Shown here: positions 1 through 9,920 of the stretch, piece after piece
Layout: every line of letters starts with the position of its first letter
Position numbering within the stretch: position 1 is the first letter of the stretch
NCBI RefSeq assembly: GCF_040276065.1
Contig: NZ_JBELOI010000009.1
Location: 1-64,000 of the forward strand
Direction of reading: 5' to 3'
DNA from: Castellaniella sp040276065
GTDB lineage: Bacteria > Pseudomonadota > Gammaproteobacteria > Burkholderiales > Burkholderiaceae_B
DNA: 64,000 bases
Notes under the pieces: generated by a model
What the model was told of the DNA's origin: nothing
The model's database searches: none
The model's input: only the letters and a program-made list of their open reading frames with translations
Made by a program: the position numbers and the translations under genes

Positions 1-78
1 AACTCAACTGGCTCATCGGGGGCTTCCTGATTGGGTCTCGTTCAACAACCTACATTCTGACAGGTCCAGGGGACTTGA

Positions 79-333
79 TCAGACCTTCCCTAGAAAGCCG
101 TTGAGCGGCTGCTTGGCGAAGTACAGCGCCCGCAGCACGGGCGTTTGGGCCAGATACTGATGCAGGCGTTCCTTCTGCATCGAGGACAGCTTCCAGTGAT
201 GGCGACGCATGAGACTCAATAAGCCTCGGTTCTTACGCCCTTCAGGGTCGTGCTGCCGCCAGATCAGAGGTCGGGCGCCGGCTTGGGCCTGACTGGGTGG
301 TTTGGGTTGAGCAGCTAATTGCCCTTCGATCAA
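79..333 (-). pseudogene. ISL3-like transposase fragment
   Basis: An 84-codon minus-strand frame resembles an internal to C-terminal piece of ISL3-family (IS204/IS1001/IS1096/IS1165) transposases. The recognisable part is the helical segment with WKLSSMQKERLHQYLAQTP followed by LRALY. An intact ISL3 transposase is about 400 residues, so most of the gene is absent, including the catalytic DDE residues. It lies directly upstream of a toxin-antitoxin pair and near a second transposase remnant, which fits an eroded mobile-element junction. The assignment rests on pattern recognition of a short segment and could be wrong. Confidence 0.45.
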
Positions 334-335
334 TT

Positions 336-355
336 TTGTAGTAACGTACCTACAA
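336..355. promoter_or_regulatory. Palindromic operator upstream of the toxin-antitoxin pair
   Basis: A perfect inverted repeat, TTGTAG and CTACAA separated by eight bases, sits 22 bases before the antitoxin start codon. The antitoxin ribosome binding site (GGAGGTG, 367-373) lies between them. Phd/YefM antitoxins bind palindromes over their own promoters to autoregulate, so this is the natural operator candidate. Confidence 0.6.
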
Positions 356-377
356 TTATTGATACTGGAGGTGCTCT

Positions 378-632
378 ATGACCATCACGACCCTATCCAG
401 TCGAGAGTTGAACCAGGACGTGACGCGAGCAAAGAAGGCCACCAAGAACGGCCCGGTGTTCATCACGGATCGCGGCAAGCCCGCGCACGTGCTGCTCAGC
501 TTCGAGGACTATCAGCGGTTGACAAAGCAGCGGCGCAACATTGCCGACGCGCTGGCGATGCCGGGTGTTGCGGACATCGAGTTTGAACCACCGCGCGTGA
601 CCATTGGAGCCCGGCCGGCTGATCTCTCATGA
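378..632 (+). CDS. Type II toxin-antitoxin antitoxin, Phd/YefM family
   Basis: This 84-residue protein has the Phd/YefM fold signature. The N-terminal DNA-binding segment begins TITTLSSRELNQDVTRAKKA. It is followed by the GPVFITDRGKPAHVLLS strand pair typical of the family, and the C-terminal tail should wrap and inactivate the toxin. The ATG has a strong GGAGGTG ribosome binding site. Its stop overlaps the toxin start by four bases (ATGA at 629-632), the usual translational coupling of such modules. It probably represses its own promoter through the palindrome at 336-355. Family assignment is firm; the cognate toxin is inferred from adjacency. Confidence 0.9.
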   Translation: MTITTLSSRELNQDVTRAKKATKNGPVFITDRGKPAHVLLSFEDYQRLTKQRRNIADALAMPGVADIEFEPPRVTIGARPADLS

Positions 633-1057
633 TGTATGTGCTCGATACCAACGTGCTGTCCGAGCTGCGCAAGGGACGGCTCGGCAAGGCCGATGGGAAT
701 GTGATGACATGGACGGAAAGCGTCGATGCCGCCGACCTCTTCATATCGGCCATCACCATCATGGAGTTGGAGCTCGGCGTTCTGTCGATTGAACGCAAAG
801 ACGCTGCCCAAGGGGCCATGCTGCGCTCGTGGCTGGAGCAGCACGTACTACCCGAGTTCTCCGGGCGCACGTTGCCTATCGATACCGCTGTGGCGCAGCG
901 CTGCGCTCGACTGCATGTGCCGGACAAACGCGGCGAGCGTGACGCGCTCATCGCGGCTACGGCGCTGGTGCACGGCATGGCGGTGGTAACGCGCAACGTG
1001 GTCGATTTCAAGCCTACGGGAGTGACCATCATCAATCCGTGGGAGCCGTCACCATAA
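629..1057 (+). CDS. Type II toxin, PIN-domain ribonuclease (VapC/FitB-like)
   Basis: This 142-residue PIN-domain protein retains the acidic residues that bind Mg2+ for RNA cleavage: Asp6 in LDTNVLSE, Glu46 in ITIMELELG, Asp105 in RDALIAA and Asp126 in TRNVVDF. The length and the C-terminal INPW motif match the VapC/FitB group. It is translationally coupled to the antitoxin by an ATGA overlap. The module looks intact although it is flanked by broken transposase genes, which suggests maintenance by addiction after the mobile element decayed. The RNA target cannot be told from sequence. Confidence 0.9.
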   Translation: MMYVLDTNVLSELRKGRLGKADGNVMTWTESVDAADLFISAITIMELELGVLSIERKDAAQGAMLRSWLEQHVLPEFSGRTLPIDTAVAQRCARLHVPDKRGERDALIAATALVHGMAVVTRNVVDFKPTGVTIINPWEPSP

Positions 1058-1082
1058 CTGCCTACGGGTTCAAGGAGCCTGT

Positions 1083-1277
1083 TCAGAATTTTGTGGGCGA
1101 GGCATCACATGAGGAAAAACCATCGCATTGTCGTAGAAGGCCGTTGGTGTTTTCGTTCGTACCGCGCTGCCATGGGCTGTGGGGGTCGGCGAAAAATACC
1201 TTCACGCCGGACTCTATAGTAAAGCGGGCGTGATCAGACAGCTCCTTGCCACGATCCCATGTTAATGATCGCCACAA
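1083..1277 (-). pseudogene. IS30-family transposase fragment
   Basis: The first 50 or so codons of this frame match the end of the IS30 DDE catalytic domain: LTWDRGKELSDHARFT, then DPHSPWQRGTNEN and the start of TNGLLRQ. The second Asp (in WDRG) and the catalytic Glu (in NENTNG) are therefore present. The upstream part of the transposase is missing, since a stop lies a few codons before. Homology ends at LLRQ (about base 1125), where the usual YFPKG continuation is replaced by unrelated sequence. It is a deletion remnant, not a functional gene. Confidence 0.8.
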
Positions 1278-1355
1278 CTGGGCATTTCGCCCTTAGCCGG
1301 CGGGTCATCTCCGCATCAACCTGGGCAGCACGCGATGCACACCCATCCTGATAGC

Positions 1356-1535
1356 CTATCGGCCCCGCGCCGATCCGCGTCCAGTCGGCATGCGGCTATG
1401 AACCGATTTTGCGTTTTTGATTCCCGAATTTCCGCCCAGGCCTGGCCAGCGCGGCTGTTTTGGCACAGGCTTGGGAGTCGTGACTGACTTCGCGGCTTCC
1501 TTGCCTTGCTTCTGATCCTTGTCTTTCGTGTCCAT
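1356..1535 (-). CDS. Small hypothetical protein, 59 aa, basic and proline-rich
   Basis: An ATG preceded by GAGGATGAA, a well-spaced Shine-Dalgarno, opens a 59-residue frame that starts MDTKDKDQKQGKEAAKS and ends in a basic Arg/Gly-rich tail. The charged, disordered composition resembles small accessory proteins carried by conjugative or phage elements, but I do not recognise a family. No membrane segment or domain is visible. It lies in the accessory stretch next to transposase debris. It could be a genuine small gene or the decayed end of a larger one. Support is the ribosome binding site and protein-like codon pattern only. Confidence 0.3.
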   Translation of the reverse strand: MDTKDKDQKQGKEAAKSVTTPKPVPKQPRWPGLGGNSGIKNAKSVHSRMPTGRGSARGR

Positions 1536-2080
1536 TTCATCCTCATTGTCGGTGGCCGGGACGGATTTTCTGCGGCCAACCTAACAGCATAGGCCACATC
1601 ACAGAATAAAGCTCGGCCCGCCTCTGAACAATCACCGCCTGCATCGCTGGAATATGAGCGACACCCAGATCCACCCGGGAGGCGGCCATCGAAGGCATCG
1701 TCGGCGGCATCTTTGAAAGCAGTGGCCAGTCCTGCGTGGCCGGCTCCAGACTATTCGTGCAGCACAGCGCCCACCACAAGCTGATGAACATGCTGGCGAA
1801 ACGGGCGAGCGCGACCCAAACTGCGCAGCGGATTCACAACCCCTTAAAGCTGAGTCCGGCCCGCGCCAGGTCCACCGGAATTCAGCATCGGCGCCTCGGC
1901 CGAGCCGTTGGAAGGCACTCAACGGGAGCGGTGTCACCATCCAGCCCGAAATTCGGGTATCCCCCTGCCCAGCGAAACGCTCATGCGCGCCAATACCAAA
2001 TCTATAATATGCAGTTGGTTCATACCCAACATTCGAAAGCAGCATAATGTGTAACGGCATGATAATCCGGAGAGGACACG
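1536..2080. other. Unassigned accessory DNA upstream of the EAL/HDOD gene
   Basis: About 545 bases hold no gene I can support. Open frames exist on both strands but have no recognisable domains or convincing starts. A TATAAT hexamer at 2003-2008 and the AT-rich sequence around it could be the -10 region for the gene starting at 2081, but no matching -35 box is evident. With the transposase fragments to the left, this is probably the scar of an integrated element. Confidence 0.4.
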
Positions 2081-3352
2081 ATGGGGCCGACAGCCACCCT
2101 CGCTGAAACTGGCGCATCGGGCCAGAATCCCGCCGCCCCGCTCTGCCTGATGAGACGCGAGCCGGCCCTGGACAAGGACAGGAGCCTGGTCGGCTACATC
2201 CTGCGGCCTCTGTGGCTGGACGACCAACCGCACGACCCGGGCGAGGCCATCATCGCGCAGTGCCGGCGCCACGACGTCAACCAGGTCCTGGGGTTCCTGC
2301 CGCACGAATTCACGGCCAGCCCGGGGCTGGTGGACCAGCCTTTCGTTCACATGCTGCCGCACAATCGCGCGTTGCTCGACATCCCCGAGGGCCTCGAGGT
2401 CACCCCCGAGCTGATCCAGTCCTTTGCCGGCATGTCGCGCTCCGGACTGCGCTTCACGATACGCGCGGATCTCGCGGCCGAACCGGCCTACGAGCCCCTG
2501 CTGCCGTTTTGCCGCGCCGTCCGCTTCGACCCCGAACGCAGCTCCAAGGCCGATATCTTCCGCCAAAGCCTGCCGCACAAGCAAGCCGGCCGGAAACTGC
2601 ACCTGACCGCGCTGCGTTCACAGGACGAGCTGAACACCGCCGTGCTCCTGGGTTTCACGCAATTTCGCGGCGCCTGGCCTGCGCCCACAGGTGCCGCGGT
2701 GGCGCTCAGCACGCGGCAAAAACTCCTGCTCAAGCTCATAACCCTGATCATGGGGGACAGCGAAATTCCCGAAATCCAAGCCTGCCTCGAGCAAGACCGC
2801 GAGCTGGTCAAAACCCTGCTGAACATGGTCAACACTCCGGCCTTCGGCCTGCCCAAGGAGGTCGAGTCGCTGAACCAGGCCATCATGCTATTGGGCCGCC
2901 GCCAGTTGCAGCGCTGGATCCAGATGCTGATGTATACCGAGTCGGGCAGGCCCAAAGGATATCTCTCGCCTATTCTGGTCCAAGCCAGCGCGCGCGCCTA
3001 TCTGCTCGAGCAACTCTCGCTGCTGCGCCACCCCGAGCAGAGCGTGCGCGCCGATGCGGCCTTCACCACCGGCATGCTGTCGACCATGGATCATCTGTTC
3101 GGAGGCATGCCCATGCGGGATTTGCTGGGCCAGGTCATGGTTGACACCCCGGTGCGTCAGGCCTTGCTCGAGCGAACGGGGCCGCTGGGCCCGGACTTGC
3201 GCCTGGCCGTGCTGGCGTTTCCCCTGGTGGAGGACACGCTCGAGAACCCCGCCCCCCTCATGGCGGAACTGGCCATAGACGCGGAGCGACTCGCCGCCCT
3301 GATCCAGCAGGCGTTCGAATGGGGCCACACCATGACCCAGGCAGCGCAATAG
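2081..3352 (+). CDS. EAL/HDOD two-domain signalling protein (YuxH-type)
   Basis: This 423-residue protein has the architecture of YuxH/CdgJ proteins. An EAL-like domain spans roughly residues 20-210 and begins MRREPALDKDRSLVGYILRP. An HDOD domain follows at about 210-400, with RQKLLLKLITLIM, then LLNMVNTPAFGLP and the AIMLLGRRQLQRWIQM helix. The EAL motif and the acidic metal ligands of active c-di-GMP phosphodiesterases are not evident, so the first domain is probably a binding or interaction module. Family members influence motility and biofilm through protein partners. The start has a clear GGAGAGG site. The downstream transporter begins six bases after the stop, so the two are probably co-transcribed. 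Confidence 0.85.
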   Translation: MGPTATLAETGASGQNPAAPLCLMRREPALDKDRSLVGYILRPLWLDDQPHDPGEAIIAQCRRHDVNQVLGFLPHEFTASPGLVDQPFVHMLPHNRALLDIPEGLEVTPELIQSFAGMSRSGLRFTIRADLAAEPAYEPLLPFCRAVRFDPERSSKADIFRQSLPHKQAGRKLHLTALRSQDELNTAVLLGFTQFRGAWPAPTGAAVALSTRQKLLLKLITLIMGDSEIPEIQACLEQDRELVKTLLNMVNTPAFGLPKEVESLNQAIMLLGRRQLQRWIQMLMYTESGRPKGYLSPILVQASARAYLLEQLSLLRHPEQSVRADAAFTTGMLSTMDHLFGGMPMRDLLGQVMVDTPVRQALLERTGPLGPDLRLAVLAFPLVEDTLENPAPLMAELAIDAERLAALIQQAFEWGHTMTQAAQ

Positions 3353-3358
3353 GCACCC

Positions 3359-4540
3359 ATGCAGCAAACCTTGTCGTTTATCGGTCGCTGGCTGCGGATT
3401 TCGCACATTTCCTCGGGTTTCATCGCGGTGCTGGTCGGATACACCAGTTCCGTCGCCATCGTGTTTCAAGCCGCCAGCGCCGCCGGTGCCAACGCGGCGC
3501 AGCTCGGTTCCTGGATGTGGGCCTTGGGCATCGGCATGGGCCTCACCTGCATCGGGCTGTCGCTCGTCTGGCGCACGCCTATCCTGACCGCCTGGTCCAC
3601 GCCGGGCGCCGCCCTGCTGGCCACCAGCCTGGGCGATATCGGAATGGCGCAGGCGATCGGGGTCTTCCTGTTCGCCTCCGCACTGATCACCTTGTGCGGG
3701 GTGACCGGCTGGTTCCAGCGCATCATGGACTATATGCCGCGCAATCTGGCCAATGCGATGCTGGCGGGCATCCTTCTGCAATTCGGTCTGGCGCTCTTTG
3801 GCGCCGTGCGCGGGCAGGCGGGACTGGTCCTGCTGATGTTCGCGACCTTCATCGTTGCCCGTCGCCTGCTGCCGCGCTACGCCGTGCCGCTGGCCTTCCT
3901 CGCCGGCATCCTGTGGACCGCCGGTCTGGGCGCGCTCGACTTGAGGGGCCTGGACTGGGCACCGGCGCATCCGGTCTGGATGGCGCCGGAATTCTCATGG
4001 CCGGCATTGCTGGGAATCGGCATCCCCCTGTTCATCGTCACCATGACGTCGCAAAACGTCCCGGGGCTGGCGGTGCTGCGCGCCAACGGCTACCACACGC
4101 CGGCATCGCCGCTGATCACCTGGACCGGCCTGACCGGCATCGCATTTGCCCCATTAGGCGGATTTTCCTTCAATCTGGCGGCGATCACCGCCGCCATCTG
4201 CATGAGTTCCGACGCCGATCCCGAAGCCGCCCAGCGCTACAAGGCCTCGGTCTGGGCGGGCCTGTTCTACCTGGCGACGGGGATTTTTGGCGCGACCGTC
4301 GTGGGGTTGTTCGCCGCCTTTCCGCGGGAACTCGTGGCCGCGATCGCCGGGCTCGCCTTGCTGGGCACGCTGGGCGCCAGCATTTCCGAATCCCTGCGCG
4401 AGTCCGAAGGCCGCGAGGCCGCTCTGGTCACGTTCCTCGCGACCGCGTCGGGCATGAGCCTGCTGGGCGTGGGCAGCAGCGCATTCTGGGGATTGGTATT
4501 GGGCGGCGCCTGCCATGCACTGGCGCGCTGGCGCCGCTGA
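3359..4540 (+). CDS. benE: Benzoate/aromatic acid:H+ symporter, BenE family
   Basis: This 393-residue polytopic inner-membrane protein has about 12 hydrophobic segments and the BenE signature regions: HISSGFIAVLVGYTSS near the N-terminus, TAWSTPGAALLA around residue 80, and the MTSQNVPGLAVLRANGY loop near residue 230. BenE carriers import benzoate or related aromatic acids with protons. It follows the EAL/HDOD gene by six bases. Its position beside the protocatechuate operon suggests it feeds an aromatic acid into the same catabolism, but the substrate is inferred. No benzoate dioxygenase genes are in the window, so 'benzoate' is the family name rather than a proven specificity. Confidence 0.88.
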   Translation: MQQTLSFIGRWLRISHISSGFIAVLVGYTSSVAIVFQAASAAGANAAQLGSWMWALGIGMGLTCIGLSLVWRTPILTAWSTPGAALLATSLGDIGMAQAIGVFLFASALITLCGVTGWFQRIMDYMPRNLANAMLAGILLQFGLALFGAVRGQAGLVLLMFATFIVARRLLPRYAVPLAFLAGILWTAGLGALDLRGLDWAPAHPVWMAPEFSWPALLGIGIPLFIVTMTSQNVPGLAVLRANGYHTPASPLITWTGLTGIAFAPLGGFSFNLAAITAAICMSSDADPEAAQRYKASVWAGLFYLATGIFGATVVGLFAAFPRELVAAIAGLALLGTLGASISESLRESEGREAALVTFLATASGMSLLGVGSSAFWGLVLGGACHALARWRR

Positions 4541-4541
4541 G

Positions 4542-4556
4542 GCGCGGACACCGCGC
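4542..4556. terminator. Short hairpin between convergent benE and livF
   Basis: GCGCGG-ACA-CCGCGC forms a six-base-pair GC-rich stem immediately after the benE stop, in the 76-base gap between convergent genes. There is no T-run on either strand, so as an intrinsic terminator it is weak. Confidence 0.3.
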
Positions 4557-4616
4557 TGCGTGGCTGCAATCGCGGGTTCCAAGGAACGGCATGGGAGCCC
4601 CCGCGCTGTTCCGCCC

Positions 4617-5943
4617 TCAGGCCTCGCCCGCGGGCGCCTCGCCCAGCCCAATGGGTGCCGGCGCCAAGTTGGCGATGCGCTTGAACAGCTCGGCGTACTG
4701 GTTGTGCTCGCCGCGCCAGGGGTCGCCGTTGTGCCCGAAGTCGCGGTTGATCGTCTCCCAATCCTCGGCGGCGAGGAAACGCTGCGCCGCGGGCAGGATG
4801 TAGCGCTCTTCCTTGCCCAGATGCACCCATTCATCGGCGATATAGGCACGCACCGCATCGCGAAACAGCGCGAAGCCCGCAGCGCCCGCCTGCACGTAAT
4901 GCACCAGTGCGCGGTCCATGGCGGCCGTCGCCTGGGTCGCTCCGGCATGCTCGGCCTCGAGCTGGTCCAGATGCGCATCAACCTCGTGCGTGTACTGGCG
5001 CAGGCGGGCGAATATCTGGTCCTCTTTGGGATGGTGGACCTTGTCGGGCATCTCAGAGATGTACTCGATCATGCTCGCCAGCAGCTTGAAGTCGGGCTCG
5101 AGCCGCCCGGCCTCGATCTCGTCGATCAGGTAGGTCATGCATTGCAATACCGCGGCGAGCGCGCGGTGCTCCTCGCGGATGATCTCGATCGCCGGAATGC
5201 GCGGCGCGGGCTGCCCGCGCGGCGAACCCGCCGCGGCCTCCTCATCAGCGGACACGACGCCCAGCCAACGGTCCAGGGTCCGAGGCTCGTCGAGCAGATC
5301 GGCACTCGGCCCCTGGTAGACGATGCGGCCGCGCTCGAGAATCAAGGCCTGCCGGGTGATGGGCAGGATCTGGCGGGCGTGCTGCTCGACCAGGATGACG
5401 GCCATGCTGCCCCCGGCGACCATGCGATCGATGATGTGCAGCAGTTCTTGGGCAATCAGCGGCGCCAGGCCTTCGAGGGGCTCGTCGAGCAACAGCAGGC
5501 GCGGATTGAGCATCAGCGCGCGGCCCATGGCCAGCATCTGCTGCTCACCGCCCGAGAGCTGGCTGCCCAGATTGGCGCGGCGCTCGCGCAGCCTCGGGAA
5601 CATGTCGTAGACACGCTCGAGCGTCCACTCGCCGGGGCGTGCAACCACCTCAAGGTTTTCCTCGACAGTCAGGGACCGGAACACCTCGCGCTCCTGGGGA
5701 ACCCAGCCCAGACCGGCATGGGCGCGCTTGTGACTGGGCACCTGCGCGATGTCGCGGCCCTCGTAGACAATGCGCCCCTTGCGCATGCGCGTCGCGCCCA
5801 TCAGGGTGGCCAACAGCGTGGTTTTGCCCATGCCGTTGCGCCCCAGCAGCGCCAGGCTCCCGCCGGCCTCCAGGGATAGGGAAATATCCTCGAGGATCGT
5901 GGCGTCCCCGTAACCCGCCCAGACGTTTTCCAGGCGCAGCAGC

Positions 5944-5951
<8 letters not shown>
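4617..5951 (-). CDS. livF: LivF-type ABC ATPase fused to a C-terminal hemerythrin domain
   Basis: Residues 1-235 are a standard LivF ATPase of branched-chain-amino-acid-type importers: Walker A GRNGMGKT (38-45), signature LSGGEQQ (132-138), Walker B LLLLDEP (152-158) and switch His191. After a linker at about 236-252, residues 253-410 form a hemerythrin-like (HHE) four-helix domain. Candidate di-iron ligands are His262, His306/307, Glu310, His335, His377 and Glu381/382. LivF alone is about 235 residues, so this 444-residue protein is a fusion, with no frameshift at the junction. It is the last gene of the lig operon and overlaps livG by eight bases. Hemerythrin domains bind O2 or sense redox or iron; coupling of that to import is inference. 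Confidence 0.9.
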
Positions 5952-6692
<741 letters not shown>

Positions 6693-6696
<4 letters not shown>

Positions 6697-7748
6697 GGCT
6701 GCCCCCCCGTGGCGCGATCGCGGGCACGGGCACGGTGGCGCGCGTTCTCGATCCATTGCTGGGTGGTGCCCATGATGCCGCCGCGGGCGAACAGCACCAC
6801 GAGGACCAGGATCAGGCCGAGCCAGAACTGCCAGTACTGTGGATTCATGTCGGAGAGCAGGTAGTTCATCACGACGTATACAATCGATCCGAAGATCGCC
6901 CCATAGAGATAGCCGGCGCCCCCCAGAATCAGGATCAGCAGCAGGTCGGCCGAGCGCTGGAAGCCCAGCACGTCGATCGACACGAACTGGTTGGTCTGCG
7001 TCAGCAGCGCCCCGGCCACGCCCGCATAGGCGGCACCGATCGTATAGACCTTGACCAGTCGGCGCGTGACCGGCACGCCCAGCGCCGGCATGCGCAGGGT
7101 GTTCATGTGGATGCCCCGCAGACTCTGGCCGAAAGGCGAATGCACCAGCCGCCGCGCGACCCAGAACAGCACGAACAGGACCACCACCGAATAGACATAG
7201 CCGATCCGGCCGTACATGTCGAAATCGAACAGGCCCAGCAGGGGTTTGACCTCGATGCCCGGCAGGCCGTCGACGCCGCCGGTGATCTCGGTGAACTTAT
7301 TGGCCAGTTCGTAGAGCATGAGGGCCACGCCCAGGGTCACCATCAGGCGCGAGAGATCATTGCCGCGCAGCAGCAGGAAACTGCTGAGAAATCCCACAAA
7401 GCCGGCGACGATCGCCCCCAGCACCAGGCCCAGCAGCGGATCGCCCAGACCGTAGACCCCCAGCATCCCGGCGGTGTAGGCCCCGACGCCGAAGAACGCG
7501 GCGTGGCCCAGAGAAATCACGCCGGCATACCCGAAAATAAGGTCCAGGGACACCGCGAACAAGGCCGTAATCGCGATCTGGCTGAGCAGCAGGTAATTGT
7601 CGGTGAACAGAAAGTACGCCGCCACCGGGGCGCACCAGAACAGATACTCGAGGGGATGCCAGCGCGCCGCCTGGCGAAAGCGCAGGAGGAAATCCGGTCG
7701 GTCCGCGGCGCGGGGGGACGCGCCCGTCGTCGTTGCATTGGTAGTCAT
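6693..7748 (-). CDS. livM: ABC transporter permease, LivM type
   Basis: This 351-residue inner-membrane permease has about nine hydrophobic segments. The family hallmarks are LDLIFGYAGVISLGHAAFFGVGAYTA (residues about 85-110) and the cytoplasmic coupling region SPFGQSLRGIHMNTLRMPALGV. It is the second of two permease subunits of the branched-chain-amino-acid/aromatic-acid importer and lies 11 bases downstream of livH. Systems of this type linked to aromatic catabolism have been assigned to benzoates and phenolic acids; here protocatechuate or a related acid is inferred from the operon. Confidence 0.93.
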
Positions 7749-7759
7749 TTGTCTGCGCC

Positions 7760-8614
7760 CTATTTATGGGAACGACCGAACAGGCCCTGAGGACGAAAGA
7801 TCAGGGTCGCCACCATCACGGCATAGATGATGAAAGCGCCGATCTGCGGCACATAGTATTTTCCGGCGACATCGGCGACGCCCAGGATGATGGCCGCATA
7901 CAGCGAGCCCAGGATATTGCCGCTGCCGCCCACCGACACCACGATCAGGAAATACACCAAGTACTTGACCGGGAACTCGGGATCCAGGCCCAGCATCTCG
8001 ACGCCCAGGGCGCCGCCCAGGCCTGCCAGCGCCGAGCCCAGCGCAAAGGTCAGGCTGAATACGCGGTTGACGTCGATGCCCATGCCGCGCGCCACGCGCT
8101 GATTGTCGACCGAAGCCCGCAGGCGCGCGCCGAACGGCGTGTTGACGACCGACCACTGCAGCAAGACGGCGATCAGCAGGCCGACCACGATCAGGAACAG
8201 CCGGTAGACGCCGACGTCCAGGCCCGGCAGGTGGATCTGGCCCGTCAGGAAATCCGGCAGATGCAGGGGCTGCTGTTGTGCACCGAAGAAATAATGCGCG
8301 GCCGCAACCGCCATGAATACCAGGCCGATGGAAAACAGCACCTGGTCGAGTTCGGAGGCCGCATACAGGCGTCGGTACAAAGTACGCTCGAGGATCACGC
8401 CGGCGATCGCGGGCACGATGATGGCGACCGGCAGCGTCGCGAGGAACGGCACGCCATAGTCATTGAGCAGCACCACACAGGCATAGCCTCCCAGCATGGC
8501 GAATGCGCCATGCGCGAGATTCACGAAGTTCATCAGCCCCAGGGTCACCGAAAGCCCCACGCTGATGAGAAAAAGCAGCATGCCCGAAGCGATGCCGTCA
8601 AAGAATATAGTCAT
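7760..8614 (-). CDS. livH: ABC transporter permease, LivH type
   Basis: This 284-residue polytopic protein carries the LivH signatures: IASGMLLFLISVGLSVTLGLM with NFVNLAHGAFAMLGGY near the N-terminus, and the NTPFGARLRASVDNQRVARGMG coupling loop in the centre. It forms the transmembrane pore with LivM. It sits 72 bases after the periplasmic binding protein gene and is the only LivH in the window, although three binding proteins are encoded. The start gives a normal-length family member. Confidence 0.93.
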   Translation of the reverse strand: MTIFFDGIASGMLLFLISVGLSVTLGLMNFVNLAHGAFAMLGGYACVVLLNDYGVPFLATLPVAIIVPAIAGVILERTLYRRLYAASELDQVLFSIGLVFMAVAAAHYFFGAQQQPLHLPDFLTGQIHLPGLDVGVYRLFLIVVGLLIAVLLQWSVVNTPFGARLRASVDNQRVARGMGIDVNRVFSLTFALGSALAGLGGALGVEMLGLDPEFPVKYLVYFLIVVSVGGSGNILGSLYAAIILGVADVAGKYYVPQIGAFIIYAVMVATLIFRPQGLFGRSHK

Positions 8615-8686
8615 GTGTATCGTCCCCTGCCATGAGACGGGCGGGTCGCCAATTCCCCGATGGCGGCCCGCCCGCGGGCGATATGA

Positions 8687-9862
8687 TTATTGCTTGCCCG
8701 GGTCCTTCACCGCTTCGATTTTGTCGAACTCGACGTTCTGCAGCACGCCGTCGACACGCTCGACCTTGCGGATATAGACGTTCTGGATAATGTCACGGGT
8801 CTGGGGATCGATCTCGACTGGACCGCGCGGGCTCATCCACTTCATGCCCTTGACCGCCGCCATGAAGGCTTCCGCGCTGGCGTCGCCCTTGGTCTTTTCC
8901 AAGGCCATGTAGATCAGGTGCATGCCATCATAGGCGGCCACCGACACGAAGTTCGGGCGGGCGTTCGGGTAGGCCTTGGCATACGCCTCGGTAAAGGCCT
9001 TGTTCTCGGGCGAATCATGCACCGCCGAGTAGTGGAAGGAGGTGATCATGCCGAGCGCCGCATCGCCCATCGCGTCGATGACGTCCTCGTCGGTCACGTC
9101 GCCGGTGGCCAGCGCCTTGATGCCGGCGGCTTCGAGGCCGCGCTCTTTGTAACCCTTGGCCAGCGCCACACCCTGCTCGCCGTTGGGCACGAACAGGAAC
9201 ACCGCCTGAGGCTTGAGGTCCTTGATGCGCTGCAGGTAGGGCGCGAAGTCGGGATTCTTGACCGGCGTGCGCACCTCGCCGACGATCTTGCCACCGAGTT
9301 CGGTGAAGGTTTTCTTGAACTGCTTCTCGGCGTCATGACCTGGACCATAGTCGGCAACCAGCGTGTAGACCTCCTTGATGCCTTGCTGGTGGGCCCACTG
9401 CGCCATCGGCGCGGTGTCCTGCGGCAGCGTCATCGACACGCGCACGATGTTGGGGGATTTTTCGGTGATCGAGGAAGTGGCGGCATTCAGCACCACCATC
9501 GGCACCTTGGCCTCGGTGGCCAGTGGTGCGACCGAGAAGGCGTTGGGCGTCAGGGTGAAGCCCGCCAGGATATCGACCTTGTCCTTGATCAGGAGCTCCT
9601 GGGCCTGGCGCTTGGCCACGGCGGGCTCGACGCCGGTGTCGTCCTTGATGATCAGCTTGACCTTGCGGCCAGCGACCGTGTCGCCGTTCTGGGCAAGGAA
9701 CAGGTTCAGGCCATTGGTGATCTGCTTGCCATGCGCGGCGAACGGACCCGACATCGGCACGACGACACCGATCTTGAGGTCTTCGGCAGCCTGAGCGCCG
9801 GTCGCCAGGGCCATGGCGCCGAGCGCCAGGGTGAATACACCGAATTTCTTACTAAATGTCAT
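8687..9862 (-). CDS. Periplasmic aromatic-acid-binding protein (HAAT family), lig-operon copy
   Basis: This 391-residue exported protein has a signal peptide ending GAQA/AEDLK (cleavage near residue 25) and a type I periplasmic binding fold of the LivK/HAAT group. Typical motifs are the opening DLKIGVVVPMSGPFAAHG, VLNAATSSITEKSPN in the middle, and ADYGPGHDAEKQFKKTF. The start at 9862 has an AGGAGAG site. The gene lies between ligC (58 bases) and livHMGF, so it is the primary receptor of this importer. Two paralogues occur near vanAB and ligM. The ligand is probably protocatechuate or a precursor, inferred from its place in the operon. Confidence 0.9.
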   Translation of the reverse strand: MTFSKKFGVFTLALGAMALATGAQAAEDLKIGVVVPMSGPFAAHGKQITNGLNLFLAQNGDTVAGRKVKLIIKDDTGVEPAVAKRQAQELLIKDKVDILAGFTLTPNAFSVAPLATEAKVPMVVLNAATSSITEKSPNIVRVSMTLPQDTAPMAQWAHQQGIKEVYTLVADYGPGHDAEKQFKKTFTELGGKIVGEVRTPVKNPDFAPYLQRIKDLKPQAVFLFVPNGEQGVALAKGYKERGLEAAGIKALATGDVTDEDVIDAMGDAALGMITSFHYSAVHDSPENKAFTEAYAKAYPNARPNFVSVAAYDGMHLIYMALEKTKGDASAEAFMAAVKGMKWMSPRGPVEIDPQTRDIIQNVYIRKVERVDGVLQNVEFDKIEAVKDPGKQ

Positions 9863-9920
9863 GTTTGCTCTCCTGGTTCTTGTAGAGTCATGGTGTTGCC
9901 CGGAGGCCTTGCCCATAGGG

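Noticed and set aside
2888..3970. 360-codon minus-strand frame opposite the EAL/HDOD and benE genes
   Set aside because: Spans two real plus-strand genes and is dominated by Gln/Arg/Gly; no start signal.
3359..4540. benE as evidence for a benzoate-dioxygenase (ben) operon
   Set aside because: No benABCD or catechol genes are in the window; the family name alone does not fix the substrate.
4515..5879. 454-codon plus-strand frame over livF
   Set aside because: Antisense to the LivF-hemerythrin gene, whose motifs are unambiguous; no domain or ribosome binding site on the plus strand.
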